NCBI GenBank assembly: GCA_964567685.1
Contig: CAZMNO010000016.1
Span: 3,645-67,644 of the forward strand
DNA from: UBA5972 sp964567685
GTDB taxonomy: Bacteria; Pseudomonadota; Alphaproteobacteria; Rhodobacterales; Rhodobacteraceae
Length of the DNA: 64,000 bases
Reading direction: 5' to 3'
In this document: positions 17,072-25,494 of the stretch, piece after piece
Numbering within the stretch: position 1 is the first letter of the stretch
Layout: each line of letters starts with the position of its first letter
Notes under the pieces: model-generated
Database searches by the model: none
The model's input: only the letters and a program-made list of their open reading frames with translations
What the model was told of the DNA's origin: nothing
Made by a program: the position numbers and the translations under genes

Positions 17072-18370
17072 TCACTTGGCGACTGCTGCCCGAGAGGTGA
17101 TGCCGACCCGGCGGTTCTCCAATAGCTGATCCCACATCTGCCCATGCGCGCGCATATGTTTCAGCAAAAGATCGCCATGTGCATCCCACCAATCCAGAAC
17201 CGACGCAAATTCGACGATTTTCGCTTTGCCTTGATCAATCTCAACCACCGGCCACGAACCAACCAGCGCGTGGTCGATGCCAAAAAGATCACGCCCCCAC
17301 CATCGCGCCTCGCCAAATACGTTGCGGCTGTAACCGCCCTGTTTGATCGCCGACAGGACCGCCAGCGGCTCCACCGTCTGAATTCGTTCAACCGCATCAC
17401 GCCACATTTCAAGAATGGCGTAATATTCCCAGGAAACAGCGCTCCATTCACCGGGAAAGCGTTCGTTGAACGCATCAAAGAATTCGTTTGGTCGCCGGAA
17501 ATTGATGGCTGGGTGATTAAGGGCAGGGTCGTCAAAGTCAGGGAACTGAAAGATAAAGCCCAGCATGAACTCGGCACTCGTTTTCTCGATCAGGCCCTGA
17601 TAATTGTCGCAAGTACAGGAAAGGATCTGCCCTTTGAATCCACGCCTGTAGGCGGCTTCGGTCAGCGCGTGAACATAGGGTTCATAGGATGTATCCCAGC
17701 AGAGAATATCCGGTTCTGCCGCCATCATTTCTGCAACCACGCTGTCCATATCCCGATCTGTGCCGGGGTAAAGGATTTCTTTGACCAGTTTAATATCCGC
17801 CGCTTCAAAGGCCGCCTTGTAGGTGGCAATCGAAGGCAAACCCAACGCGTCCTGCTGGGCACAGATCGCAACGGATTTCAGGTGTGGACGGTTTTGTTTG
17901 AGCCAGTTGACACCAGTGACCACATAGATCGGGTGCACTTCACAGGGGGCAATGAGGTAGGGGGTATCGGGCGAAAGGTCGCTTGGTAGAAGTGTTGTCG
18001 CCAGCATCTTGTTTCGGGTCAGGAAATTGTTGATTGCCGGAACCGTGTCACCACCCAACATAAGGATGATCTTAACATCCTGTTCCAGCACCAGGTACTT
18101 AGCGCCGACAACCGCGCGCGCCGGATCATATTCATCGTCAAAGGCGACAATCTCGACCAGGCGGCGCTGATTGCCGATCTGTAAACCGCCTTGCGAGTTC
18201 ACCCAGTCGGCCCATATTCGGCACCCTTCCACCCCAGGTCGCCCCCAGGCCGAACTGTCACCGGTCAGGGGGGTAAGCACACCGATGCGCACTTTTTCAC
18301 GCGCCAGGATATCCAGATTCGGCAAGGAAGCTGCGACGGCAAGATCGGCACCGAACTTATAGGTACTCAT
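17072..18370 (-). CDS. Periplasmic-binding-fold protein without signal peptide (Leu/Ile/Val-binding or AmiC-like)
   Basis: The 432-residue protein has the type I periplasmic-binding fold of branched-chain amino-acid or amide receptors, with VRIGVLTPLTGDSSAWGRPG near residue 27, AFDDEYDPARA, and the two-lobe layout. The N-terminus MSTYKFGADLAVAASLPN is neither a Sec nor a Tat leader. No liv-type permease or ATPase genes adjoin it. A cytoplasmic sensor like AmiC, or the substrate-binding part of a distant transporter, are the two readings. It is convergent with the GntR regulator and lies downstream of the Tat-exported peptide-binding protein on the same strand, with a strong terminator between. 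The ligand is unknown. Confidence 0.75.
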   Translation of the reverse strand: MSTYKFGADLAVAASLPNLDILAREKVRIGVLTPLTGDSSAWGRPGVEGCRIWADWVNSQGGLQIGNQRRLVEIVAFDDEYDPARAVVGAKYLVLEQDVKIILMLGGDTVPAINNFLTRNKMLATTLLPSDLSPDTPYLIAPCEVHPIYVVTGVNWLKQNRPHLKSVAICAQQDALGLPSIATYKAAFEAADIKLVKEILYPGTDRDMDSVVAEMMAAEPDILCWDTSYEPYVHALTEAAYRRGFKGQILSCTCDNYQGLIEKTSAEFMLGFIFQFPDFDDPALNHPAINFRRPNEFFDAFNERFPGEWSAVSWEYYAILEMWRDAVERIQTVEPLAVLSAIKQGGYSRNVFGEARWWGRDLFGIDHALVGSWPVVEIDQGKAKIVEFASVLDWWDAHGDLLLKHMRAHGQMWDQLLENRRVGITSRAAVAK

Positions 18371-18463
18371 GCGGTCCTTTCGGGTCTACCTGTTCACAAG
18401 AACAGGATTTCGATGAACCGGCCGCAAGTCAACTGCTGAAAAGGGGTGGTTCTGAACAAGAAA

Positions 18464-18487
18464 CGGCGGCGGGTTTCCCCGCCGCCG
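18464..18487 (-). terminator. Terminator after the peptide-binding protein gene
   Basis: A perfect 10-bp stem (CGGCGGCGGG / CCCGCCGCCG) with a four-base loop lies 26 bases beyond the stop of the gene at 18514. In the minus-strand direction it is followed by TTTCTTGTT, which fits a Rho-independent terminator. Confidence 0.75.
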
Positions 18488-18513
18488 AACTATCTTAAGG
18501 GCGAAAGAACGGA

Positions 18514-20115
18514 TTAGCCGTCGATCCACCAGCGCTCGGCCAGTTTGGAACCGTCAAGTTCCCAGTTACCGGCAACTTCATCGCCGTGCTGAACCCGGTT
18601 GTTCAGGCCCTGCACGTAGTTGGCGAACATAGGAATGAGCGCGCCACCATCGTCGTTAACCAGAACCTGAGCTTCGTAATACATTGCACGACGCTTGTCC
18701 TGATCCAGTTCTTTACGGGCGGCCTTGACCAGCTCGTTGAACCTTGCGGAAGCCTCTGTGCCTTTCCAGGCGGTGTCGTTCCACTCGGTGTCATTGGTGT
18801 AAGCAGCCGAGAACATCCAGTCTTCGGTCGGGCGACCCCCCCAGTAACAGGCGCACCAGCCCTTTTTGTTCCAGACGTTGGACCAGTAAGCATCGGAAGG
18901 TTCACGAATGACTTCGATTTCGATACCAGCTTCGGCAGCCGAGGCTTTGATGAGCTGAGCCGCGTCAACAGCGCCAGCAAATGCAGCATCAGCAGCAGAC
19001 AGCGGGATCGCACCGGAATGACCGGACTTCTTGTAGTGATGTGCCGCTTTGTCAGCATCGAATTCACGCTGTGGCATGTCGCCATTGTGGAACGGATTTG
19101 CCGTTGAAATCGGCGTATCGTTGCCAACGACACCATGGCCCAGAAGAATCTTGTCAACCAGTTCCTGACGCTTGACGGCCAGTTTCATCGCCATGCGCAG
19201 GTCATAGTTGTCAAAGGGCGCAACATCCAGACGCATCGGGAAGGTATAGTGCAATGTACCGGTGTCTTCGCGGATGCGAAGGATAGGCACGCGCTCCAGC
19301 AAGTGAACGGTCTTCGGATCAACGCGGTCGATCACGTCGACCTCGTCGTTCATCAGCGCGTTCTGGCGTGCGGTTACATCAACGATGGACAGTTGCAGAA
19401 CTTCGTCAACGTGGCCGGTGCCTTCTTTCCAGTTATTGGCAAACTTGGTGTATTCAGCGCGGACGCCAGGTTCGAAATTCTGCAGAACGTAGCGGCCGGT
19501 GCCAACACCGCTGGCCCAGTCGATGGTGCCGTCGCCATTCCCCGGGCGGATCGCAAAGTGATAATCCGACGCGATGTAGGGGAAGTCGGCGTTGCCGTCG
19601 TTCAGTTTGAAGACAATCGTGTCGCCATCGGCCTCGATGCTTTCAACCGCGGTCAGCAGACCCTTGGCAGCGGATTTCGAGGCCTCGCCGCGGTGGTGAT
19701 TGAAGCTGTCGATAACATCCTGGGCTGTCATCGTTTTGCCGTTGTGGAATTCAACACCCTTGCGCAGTTTAAAGCGCCAGGTGGCTGCATCCGCTGAGGC
19801 TTCATAGCTTTCAGCAAGTTCACCGCGCAGCTGGCCGTTGGGGCCAACTTCGGTCAGGTGGTCAGCCAATGTAACGCCAAGAACCGATGTGAACCCGTTT
19901 TCAAAAGTAGCGGGATCAAGTGAGTCAGTCGTCGAACCGTGGCCCTGACCAATCCGCATTGTACCACCGGATTTCGGTGTCGCAGCGTCGGCTTTTGTTG
20001 CCAGTGCAGTGGCAGCGGAAACCGTAAGACCCATTGCAATGGCGCTTTGCATAAAGCTCCGGCGGGTGATGGTCCCGGCAATAAGTTTCTTCGACAAGTC
20101 GTCGATATGTTTCAT
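18514..20115 (-). CDS. ABC transporter substrate-binding protein, family 5, Tat-exported
   Basis: The start at 20115 is fixed by GGGAG nine bases upstream; the open frame runs further (to 20430) without support. The 533-residue product has a twin-arginine leader (TRRSFMQSAIAMGLTVSAATALA, reported in two parts: TRRSFMQ, then a hydrophobic run to ALATKADA), so it folds before export. The mature part matches SBP family 5 (dipeptide/oligopeptide/nickel receptors): RIGQGHGSTTDSLDPATFENG, LRKGVEFHNGKTMTAQDVI. It is divergent from the permease and ATPase genes at 20663-24235, which it presumably serves. The ligand cannot be told from sequence; peptides, opines and amino-compound conjugates are all known for the family. 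Confidence 0.88.
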   Translation of the reverse strand: MKHIDDLSKKLIAGTITRRSFMQSAIAMGLTVSAATALATKADAATPKSGGTMRIGQGHGSTTDSLDPATFENGFTSVLGVTLADHLTEVGPNGQLRGELAESYEASADAATWRFKLRKGVEFHNGKTMTAQDVIDSFNHHRGEASKSAAKGLLTAVESIEADGDTIVFKLNDGNADFPYIASDYHFAIRPGNGDGTIDWASGVGTGRYVLQNFEPGVRAEYTKFANNWKEGTGHVDEVLQLSIVDVTARQNALMNDEVDVIDRVDPKTVHLLERVPILRIREDTGTLHYTFPMRLDVAPFDNYDLRMAMKLAVKRQELVDKILLGHGVVGNDTPISTANPFHNGDMPQREFDADKAAHHYKKSGHSGAIPLSAADAAFAGAVDAAQLIKASAAEAGIEIEVIREPSDAYWSNVWNKKGWCACYWGGRPTEDWMFSAAYTNDTEWNDTAWKGTEASARFNELVKAARKELDQDKRRAMYYEAQVLVNDDGGALIPMFANYVQGLNNRVQHGDEVAGNWELDGSKLAERWWIDG

Positions 20116-20662
20116 TGTGTACTCCCTGTTGTCACAAATCAGTTCCTTCCCGCGAGCAGCGGGGTGGAATGGTAGGATGCAGATTTTTCCGCATCGCTCT
20201 GAAAGTTTGGGCGATAACCATGGGGTATTGCAACAATTATCTAATGCAATTTTCGGTGAGGCTCTTTGAAAACAGGGCGATTCCGGGCGAAAACGAACCT
20301 TTTGAACTCGCGCGTTGGGTGAAATCATCATATGAGGAAAGTCTCTTGCAGGTGACTGAATTGAGGCCTTCTTCCGGGGATTGCGAAAGGAACGGCCTGA
20401 AAAAGACTCTTTTGCGCGCTGATCCGACAAAGGTAGAAATTATCCGGGCCCTCTTTGCTGGGTTTCTTCCGGGCTGAAACCACCTCCGCAAAAAAAATCT
20501 TTACATGGCATTAGGTTCCGCTAGCCTTAAGGCCAATTCGCAGGCGAATCTGGCACAGAATCGGATCGCAATGGGGGGGCGAAGTTGAGTTGTCGGGCAG
20601 GTCCGGCTCAATTTCACCTTAAGCTTCAAGCGCATTTGCGCGTTATATCTGGGAGGGCGGCG
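20116..20662. promoter_or_regulatory. 547-base divergent control region of the peptide-type ABC system
   Basis: No gene is seen between the divergent binding-protein and permease genes. An inverted repeat ATTGCA (20227-20232) / TGCAAT (20245-20250) with a 12-base spacer could be an operator. A weak sigma70-like pair, TTTACA at 20500-20505 and TAGCCT at 20522-20527 with a 16-base spacer, could start transcription toward the permeases. A Shine-Dalgarno GGGAGG at 20651-20656 fixes the GTG start of the first permease. Both control sites are inferred by eye. Confidence 0.4.
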
Positions 20663-21643
20663 GTGCATCCGATCGTCAAGACGGTCTTACAGCGGCTATT
20701 GCTGGGCCTGTTCACATTGTTTGTGGTTTCATTCATCATCTTCAGCTCAATCGAAATGCTTCCGGGCGATTTTGGCGAAAGCGTTCTGGGGCAGGCGGCA
20801 ACGAAGGAGACGGTCGCCGCTTTCCGCAAGGAACTCGGCCTCGATCTGCCGGCCTATCAGCGTTATATCCAGTGGATTGGGGGCGTTCTGCAGGGGGATT
20901 TCGGCAATTCTTTCTCAGCACGCGCTGCCTCGGGCATCGACAGATCACGCTCGGTTGTTGAGTTGATTGCGCCGCGATTGGCCAACACATTGTTCCTGGC
21001 TTTGATGACGGCGATCATTGCCGTTCCGCTGGCGCTCGCGTTGGGGATCACTGCAGCGCTTTATCGCAATTCCTTTTATGATCGTGCCGTCAATGCAGCG
21101 ACCCTAACCACGATTGCGACGCCGGAGTTTTTTGTTGCATACATCCTGATCCTGTTTTTTGCTTCGCTCAATCCCTGGTTCCCGTCACTGGCAAATATCG
21201 ATGCGAACATGCCGTTCTGGGAAAAGATCTATAAATCCACCCTGCCATCGGCAACGCTGACGCTGGTGATTGTTGCCCATATGATGCGGATGACGCGGGC
21301 GGCCATCATCAACCTATTGGCCAGCCCCTATATCGAGATGGCGCGGTTGAAGGGTGTTTCCGCGCGCAAGGTCATTGTTCACCACGCTTTGCCTAACGCC
21401 TGGGCACCAATTGCCACGGTGATTGCCTTCAACCTGGCTTATCTGGTGGTTGGCGTCGTCGTGATCGAGGTGGTTTTTGTTTATCCCGGAATTGGCCAAC
21501 TGATGGTCGATGCGGTGCGCACCCGCGATATTCCGGTGGTGCAGGCCTGTGCCCTGATTTTTGCCGCCACCTACATCATTCTGAACCTGATTGCCGACAT
21601 CATCGGCATCGTCACCAACCCGAGGCTTTTGCACCCGAGATGA
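20663..21643 (+). CDS. Peptide-type ABC transporter permease (OppB/DppB family)
   Basis: The 326-residue protein is read from a GTG at 20663, which has GGGAGG six bases upstream; the frame is open further upstream without a ribosome site. It shows the OppB pattern: an N-terminal span (LLLGLFTLFVVSFIIFSSIEMLPGD), then about five further spans, and the permease EAA-type loop near MARLKGVSARKVIVHHALPN. It forms the channel with the following permease in the inner membrane. The stop overlaps the next gene by four bases. Partner of the divergent Tat-exported binding protein. Confidence 0.9.
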   Translation: MHPIVKTVLQRLLLGLFTLFVVSFIIFSSIEMLPGDFGESVLGQAATKETVAAFRKELGLDLPAYQRYIQWIGGVLQGDFGNSFSARAASGIDRSRSVVELIAPRLANTLFLALMTAIIAVPLALALGITAALYRNSFYDRAVNAATLTTIATPEFFVAYILILFFASLNPWFPSLANIDANMPFWEKIYKSTLPSATLTLVIVAHMMRMTRAAIINLLASPYIEMARLKGVSARKVIVHHALPNAWAPIATVIAFNLAYLVVGVVVIEVVFVYPGIGQLMVDAVRTRDIPVVQACALIFAATYIILNLIADIIGIVTNPRLLHPR

Positions 21644-22617
21644 GCGAAGAACAATCATATTCCGCCGCCGCCGAGGTGGGGCAGGTCCGCCTGCGCCGCA
21701 CCCGCTGGCAACGCTTTGTCATTGAAGCGAAAAAGGCGCCGCCGACCGCGGTATTCGGCTTTATCATCATCGCGATCTACGCTGTGGTGGCGATCTTCGC
21801 CCCAGTGATTGCACCCTATGGCGAGGCAGATACCTCCTTCTCGGCCTATCAATCGTGGGGTGAAGGCCATATCTTCGGCACCGACCAGATAGGCCGGGAC
21901 GTCTTTTCCCGCCTGATCTACGGTGCCCGCAACACGGTTGGCATCGCGCTGGTCACCACGTTGCTGGCTTTCGCCATCGGCGGCGGGCTTGGCCTGATGG
22001 CTGCGATCAGCCAGAATTGGCTTGACCAGGTGCTGAGCCGGGCGATTGACGTTCTGATGGCTATTCCGGGCCTGATCTTTGCCCTGGTGCTGATCTCAAT
22101 CGCCTCAGCTAATGAATGGCCTACCATGCTGAGCCTTATAATTATCATCGCGGTGCTCGATTCCACCCGCGTCTTCCGCCTGACCCGCGCGGTTTCTTTG
22201 AATGTGGTTGTGATGGACTATGTCGAAGCCGCCAAGCTCAGAGGGGAGAAACTGCCCTGGATCATGCGGAGGGAAATTCTTCCAAACATCCTGCCGCCTT
22301 TGGTGGCGGAGTTTGGCCTGCGTTTCTGCTTCGTCTTCCTGATGATTGCGGCTTTGTCGTTCCTCGGCGTCGGCATCCAGCCGCCGACGGCAGACTGGGG
22401 ATCGATGGTGCGGGATGGAGCCTCCTTCATTTCCTATATACGCCCCTGGAATGGCGACCTCGCCTTCTCGATGAACTGGTCGAATTTCATGGAAGACATG
22501 AAACTTGCTGCGGTTCCGCTCCTGCCGGCTGGGGCGATTGCGCTCCTGACCATCGCGGTCAACTTCGTGGTTGACTGGTTCCTGCACAAGACATCGGGGC
22601 TGAAAGATGAGCACTAG
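21640..22617 (+). CDS. Peptide-type ABC transporter permease (OppC/DppC family)
   Basis: The 325-residue protein has an N-terminal cytoplasmic tail, a first span around PTAVFGFIIIAIYAVVAIFA, the OppC motif HIFGTDQIGRDVFSRLIYGAR, and a later EAA-type loop (YVEAAKLRGEKLPWIMRREILPN). It pairs with the upstream permease. A short extra segment near residues 250-285 (ISYIRPWNGDLAFSMNW) interrupts the usual C-terminal region. The start overlaps the upstream stop by four bases and its own stop overlaps the ATPase start by eleven bases. Confidence 0.9.
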   Translation: MSEEQSYSAAAEVGQVRLRRTRWQRFVIEAKKAPPTAVFGFIIIAIYAVVAIFAPVIAPYGEADTSFSAYQSWGEGHIFGTDQIGRDVFSRLIYGARNTVGIALVTTLLAFAIGGGLGLMAAISQNWLDQVLSRAIDVLMAIPGLIFALVLISIASANEWPTMLSLIIIIAVLDSTRVFRLTRAVSLNVVVMDYVEAAKLRGEKLPWIMRREILPNILPPLVAEFGLRFCFVFLMIAALSFLGVGIQPPTADWGSMVRDGASFISYIRPWNGDLAFSMNWSNFMEDMKLAAVPLLPAGAIALLTIAVNFVVDWFLHKTSGLKDEH

Positions 22618-24235
22618 AGACCGCGGCACAAAAGGCGATATCCTTCTGGAAATGAGGGATATCGTGATCGACGGATTTTCCGACGAGCGCTGGCATGAGA
22701 TCATCAAAGGTGTCGATCTCACATTGAAACGGGGGGAAGTTCTCGGCCTGATCGGTGAATCCGGGGCAGGGAAGTCCACCCTTGGCCTTGCGGCAATGGG
22801 CTTTGCACGGCCCGGGTGCCGCCTGACCTCGGGCACCATCATGTTTGACGGCAAGGAATTGCGGGCCATGCCGGAAAAGGAAAAACAGAAACTCTGGGGG
22901 ACGCGCATTGCCTATGTGGCGCAATCCGCTGCTGCCGCGTTTAACCCGGCGCATAAGCTGATTGACCAGACGGTTGAGGCGACGATGCGCCTTGGCACGA
23001 TGTCGGAAAAAGAGGCGCAGGCCGATGCGATTGAGCTTTATCGCGCCATGCAGTTGCCGGACCCGGATAATATCGGCTTTCGCTATCCACACCAGGTGTC
23101 AGGCGGGCAGTTGCAACGGGCGATGACGGCAATGGCGATGGCGGCGCGGCCTGACCTGATCATTTTTGATGAGCCGACGACAGCGCTGGATGTGACGACT
23201 CAGGTGAACGTGTTGGCCTCGATGCGGGACGCGGTTGAGCAGTTTAATACCGCTGCCATTTATATCACACATGACCTTGCGGTGGTGGCGCAGATGGCTG
23301 ACCAGATCAAAGTGCTGCGCTATGGCGAGCAGATGGAAGAGGCCGAGACGCGCAAGATGCTGTCAGAGCCTGAGCATCCTTATACCAAGTCGCTGTGGTC
23401 AGTGCGCTCGATCTATAAAGAGCCGGGGACCAGTGAGGATCATATCCTTGAGATCAAAGGCGTAGATGCGGCCTATGGCGCCGGCATGAAAGTTCTGCAT
23501 GACGTCAACATCTCGGTGCCGCGCGGCAAGACCGTGGCGATTGTCGGGGAATCGGGTTCAGGTAAATCGACTACGGCACGCGTGGTGACGGGCCTGTTGC
23601 CGCAGATGAAGGGCGAGGTTCTGTTTAACGGGGAGGCGCTGCCGCCTGAGCTCAAGGATCGCTCCAAGGACCAGCTTCAGCGCATCCAGATGATCTATCA
23701 GATGGCCGATACGGCGATGAACCCGCGCCAGACGGTGGCTGAGATTATCGGCCGGCCGCTTGAGTTTTATCTGGGCCTGAGAGGCAAAGCGAAAGAAAAG
23801 AAGGTTCTTGAGCTTTTGGGGCTGATCGAACTTGACGAAAGTTTTTACGACCGCCTGCCAAACGAGCTTTCCGGCGGGCAGAAGCAGCGGATATGCATTG
23901 CCCGGGCGCTGGCGGCAGAGCCGGAACTGATCATTTGTGACGAGGTCACCTCGGCCCTTGATCAGATCGTGCAGGAAGGCATATTGAAACTTCTTCTGCG
24001 ACTGCAGGAGGAACTCGGTGTTTCCTACATCTTCATCACCCATGATATTGCCACGGTGCAGGCGATCTCGGACGAGATCGTGGTCATGTTCCAGGGCGCG
24101 GTGGTGGAGCAGGGGCTGAAAACAGCGATCATGGAGCCGCCTTTCCCGGATTATACGCAGCTATTGCTTTCTTCAGTTCCTGAGATGGATCCTGACTGGC
24201 TGACCAACCTGTTGAAGGAACGCAGCGAGGCGTAG
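22607..24235 (+). CDS. Dual ATPase of a peptide-type ABC transporter (OppD-OppF fusion)
   Basis: Two ATP-binding cassettes are fused in 542 residues. The first has Walker A GESGAGKST (about residue 50), signature VSGGQLQRAM and Walker B LIIFDEPTTALD. The second has Walker A GESGSGKST (about residue 310), signature LSGGQKQRICIARAL and Walker B LIICDEVTSALD. This GsiA-like arrangement energises an OppBC-type channel by itself, so no separate OppF is needed. Operon with the two upstream permeases and overlapping the second. The gene converges on the thioesterase gene with a 31-base gap. Confidence 0.92.
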   Translation: MSTRDRGTKGDILLEMRDIVIDGFSDERWHEIIKGVDLTLKRGEVLGLIGESGAGKSTLGLAAMGFARPGCRLTSGTIMFDGKELRAMPEKEKQKLWGTRIAYVAQSAAAAFNPAHKLIDQTVEATMRLGTMSEKEAQADAIELYRAMQLPDPDNIGFRYPHQVSGGQLQRAMTAMAMAARPDLIIFDEPTTALDVTTQVNVLASMRDAVEQFNTAAIYITHDLAVVAQMADQIKVLRYGEQMEEAETRKMLSEPEHPYTKSLWSVRSIYKEPGTSEDHILEIKGVDAAYGAGMKVLHDVNISVPRGKTVAIVGESGSGKSTTARVVTGLLPQMKGEVLFNGEALPPELKDRSKDQLQRIQMIYQMADTAMNPRQTVAEIIGRPLEFYLGLRGKAKEKKVLELLGLIELDESFYDRLPNELSGGQKQRICIARALAAEPELIICDEVTSALDQIVQEGILKLLLRLQEELGVSYIFITHDIATVQAISDEIVVMFQGAVVEQGLKTAIMEPPFPDYTQLLLSSVPEMDPDWLTNLLKERSEA

Positions 24236-24266
24236 CGGCGGGGTTTGGACTGCCCAAAAGCGTGGT

Positions 24267-25085
24267 TTATTCTTTGAACCAGACGACCTGACTGCCGGTT
24301 GCCAGCAGCTTTCCGGTGCGGCTGAAAAGCTGCATGCTCTGATCATGAAAATTGCCGTGAAAGCGGGTGGCATCAGCGATACCCAGCAGATGCGCTGACC
24401 CCTGTTCTGCGATTTCATCCATCGACCCGATAAAATGTGTTGTCAGGGTAACGGTGCCCATCGGAACCAACGTGCCGCGCACATGAAACAGGCGGATCAG
24501 AAAGCAATCTGACAGCGCCATCAGCGACAGATAGTCAAGCGGTCGGTCGGGAACATCCTTGACCCAAAGCGCGGAGATTGCCGGCTGCAATTCAGGTTTG
24601 GGCGGTTTCCCATAGGGTGGTGAACCTTCGATGTACCTGTATTCATAGGTATTTATCCAGTTTGAATATGCGATATTCTTGGGTGGGACGTAAGCTGCGC
24701 ATTCTTCTGGCGCTGGAACATCGGGTGCAGGTACCGGTTGATGCGAAAAATCGGCAAGCCGACGGGCCAGAACCAAGGTAGCTGTCGCACAGGTTCTATC
24801 ACCCTGAACAAGCTCCAGCGACCAATGCTGGATATACTTCCCGGCCCGGGCGCATTTGCGGGTGATGACATAGGGGCCATCTGCCACGGCCGCGCAGAAA
24901 TTGACCGTCATCGAGATCGGGTCGCCAACGCGCCGGTCGTCTTCCAGCACCGCGCGCATAAGGCTGGCTGAGGTGATGCCGCCAAATGGGCCGACAAGAT
25001 TGGCGTAAACTGGGGAAGTGTGCCCTGAGAGCCTGTTCTGATCGACAGACGTCAATGCGCTGGCCTTGTCAAATGGATGTGTCAT
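24267..25085 (-). CDS. Acyl-CoA thioesterase family protein (double hot-dog)
   Basis: The 272-residue protein resembles TesB-like/4HBT_3 thioesterases with tandem hot-dog domains. Telling parts are GPFGGITSASLMRAVLEDDR in the first half and TVTLTTHFIGSMDEI with DQSMQLFSRTGKLLATGSQ in the second. Such enzymes hydrolyse acyl-CoA in the cytoplasm; chain length cannot be inferred. It is a single gene on the minus strand with no metabolic partner nearby, convergent with the ABC ATPase. Upstream lies a non-coding stretch with a tandem repeat. Confidence 0.78.
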   Translation of the reverse strand: MTHPFDKASALTSVDQNRLSGHTSPVYANLVGPFGGITSASLMRAVLEDDRRVGDPISMTVNFCAAVADGPYVITRKCARAGKYIQHWSLELVQGDRTCATATLVLARRLADFSHQPVPAPDVPAPEECAAYVPPKNIAYSNWINTYEYRYIEGSPPYGKPPKPELQPAISALWVKDVPDRPLDYLSLMALSDCFLIRLFHVRGTLVPMGTVTLTTHFIGSMDEIAEQGSAHLLGIADATRFHGNFHDQSMQLFSRTGKLLATGSQVVWFKE

Positions 25086-25236
25086 TACGGGGTCCGGTTT
25101 TGTTATCGGCTTTCTTTCGTTCCTAGCTGGTCACTGACAGCCAGGAAACTATTTCGTTGCGTCGCATCTTGCCGAAATATTAAGATTTTCTGTTTGCATG
25201 CCCAGCAAATTGCCCGAAATCCCAGGTAACTCGTCG

Positions 25237-25356
25237 ATTGTTCTGTCGATCAACCGATCAATCAGCCGGCCGGTCTGTCAGTAGACTGATCCACTAGTCT
25301 ACCAGCCGACTGAACCACCGGTCTACCGGTCTGTCGATAAACCAGTTTATTAGTTC
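25237..25356. repeat. Degenerate 24-bp tandem repeat in a non-coding gap
   Basis: The gap 25086-25494 contains no gene. Within it five successive 24-base units (starting at 25237, 25261, 25285, 25309 and 25333) share a common pattern. The third and fourth units match best, with ACTGA, CCAC and GTCTACC in register and about three quarters of positions equal. If translated in that phase, three units read roughly as DPLVYQPT-, EPPVYRSV-, DKPVY, but stop codons break the frame, so this may be a decayed coding repeat. Confidence 0.5.
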
Positions 25357-25494
25357 ATTGTGCGTTTTCAGTGGCTTGTGAGCAGGTAATTTTTGCGTCG
25401 AGGGGCAGTTATCGAAATTTCAATGGTCGAGCAGCCTACCAATCTAGCGCTTCTCGTCCAGAATGACGTCTTGGCGGTCAGGCGATCTTACAAG

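Noticed and set aside
20116..20430. N-terminal extension of the Tat-exported binding protein
   Set aside because: It would bury the twin-arginine leader about 105 residues inside the protein, and a good ribosome site precedes the ATG at 20115.
25237..25356. CRISPR array
   Set aside because: The repeats are contiguous, short and degenerate with no spacers, and no cas genes are present anywhere in the window.
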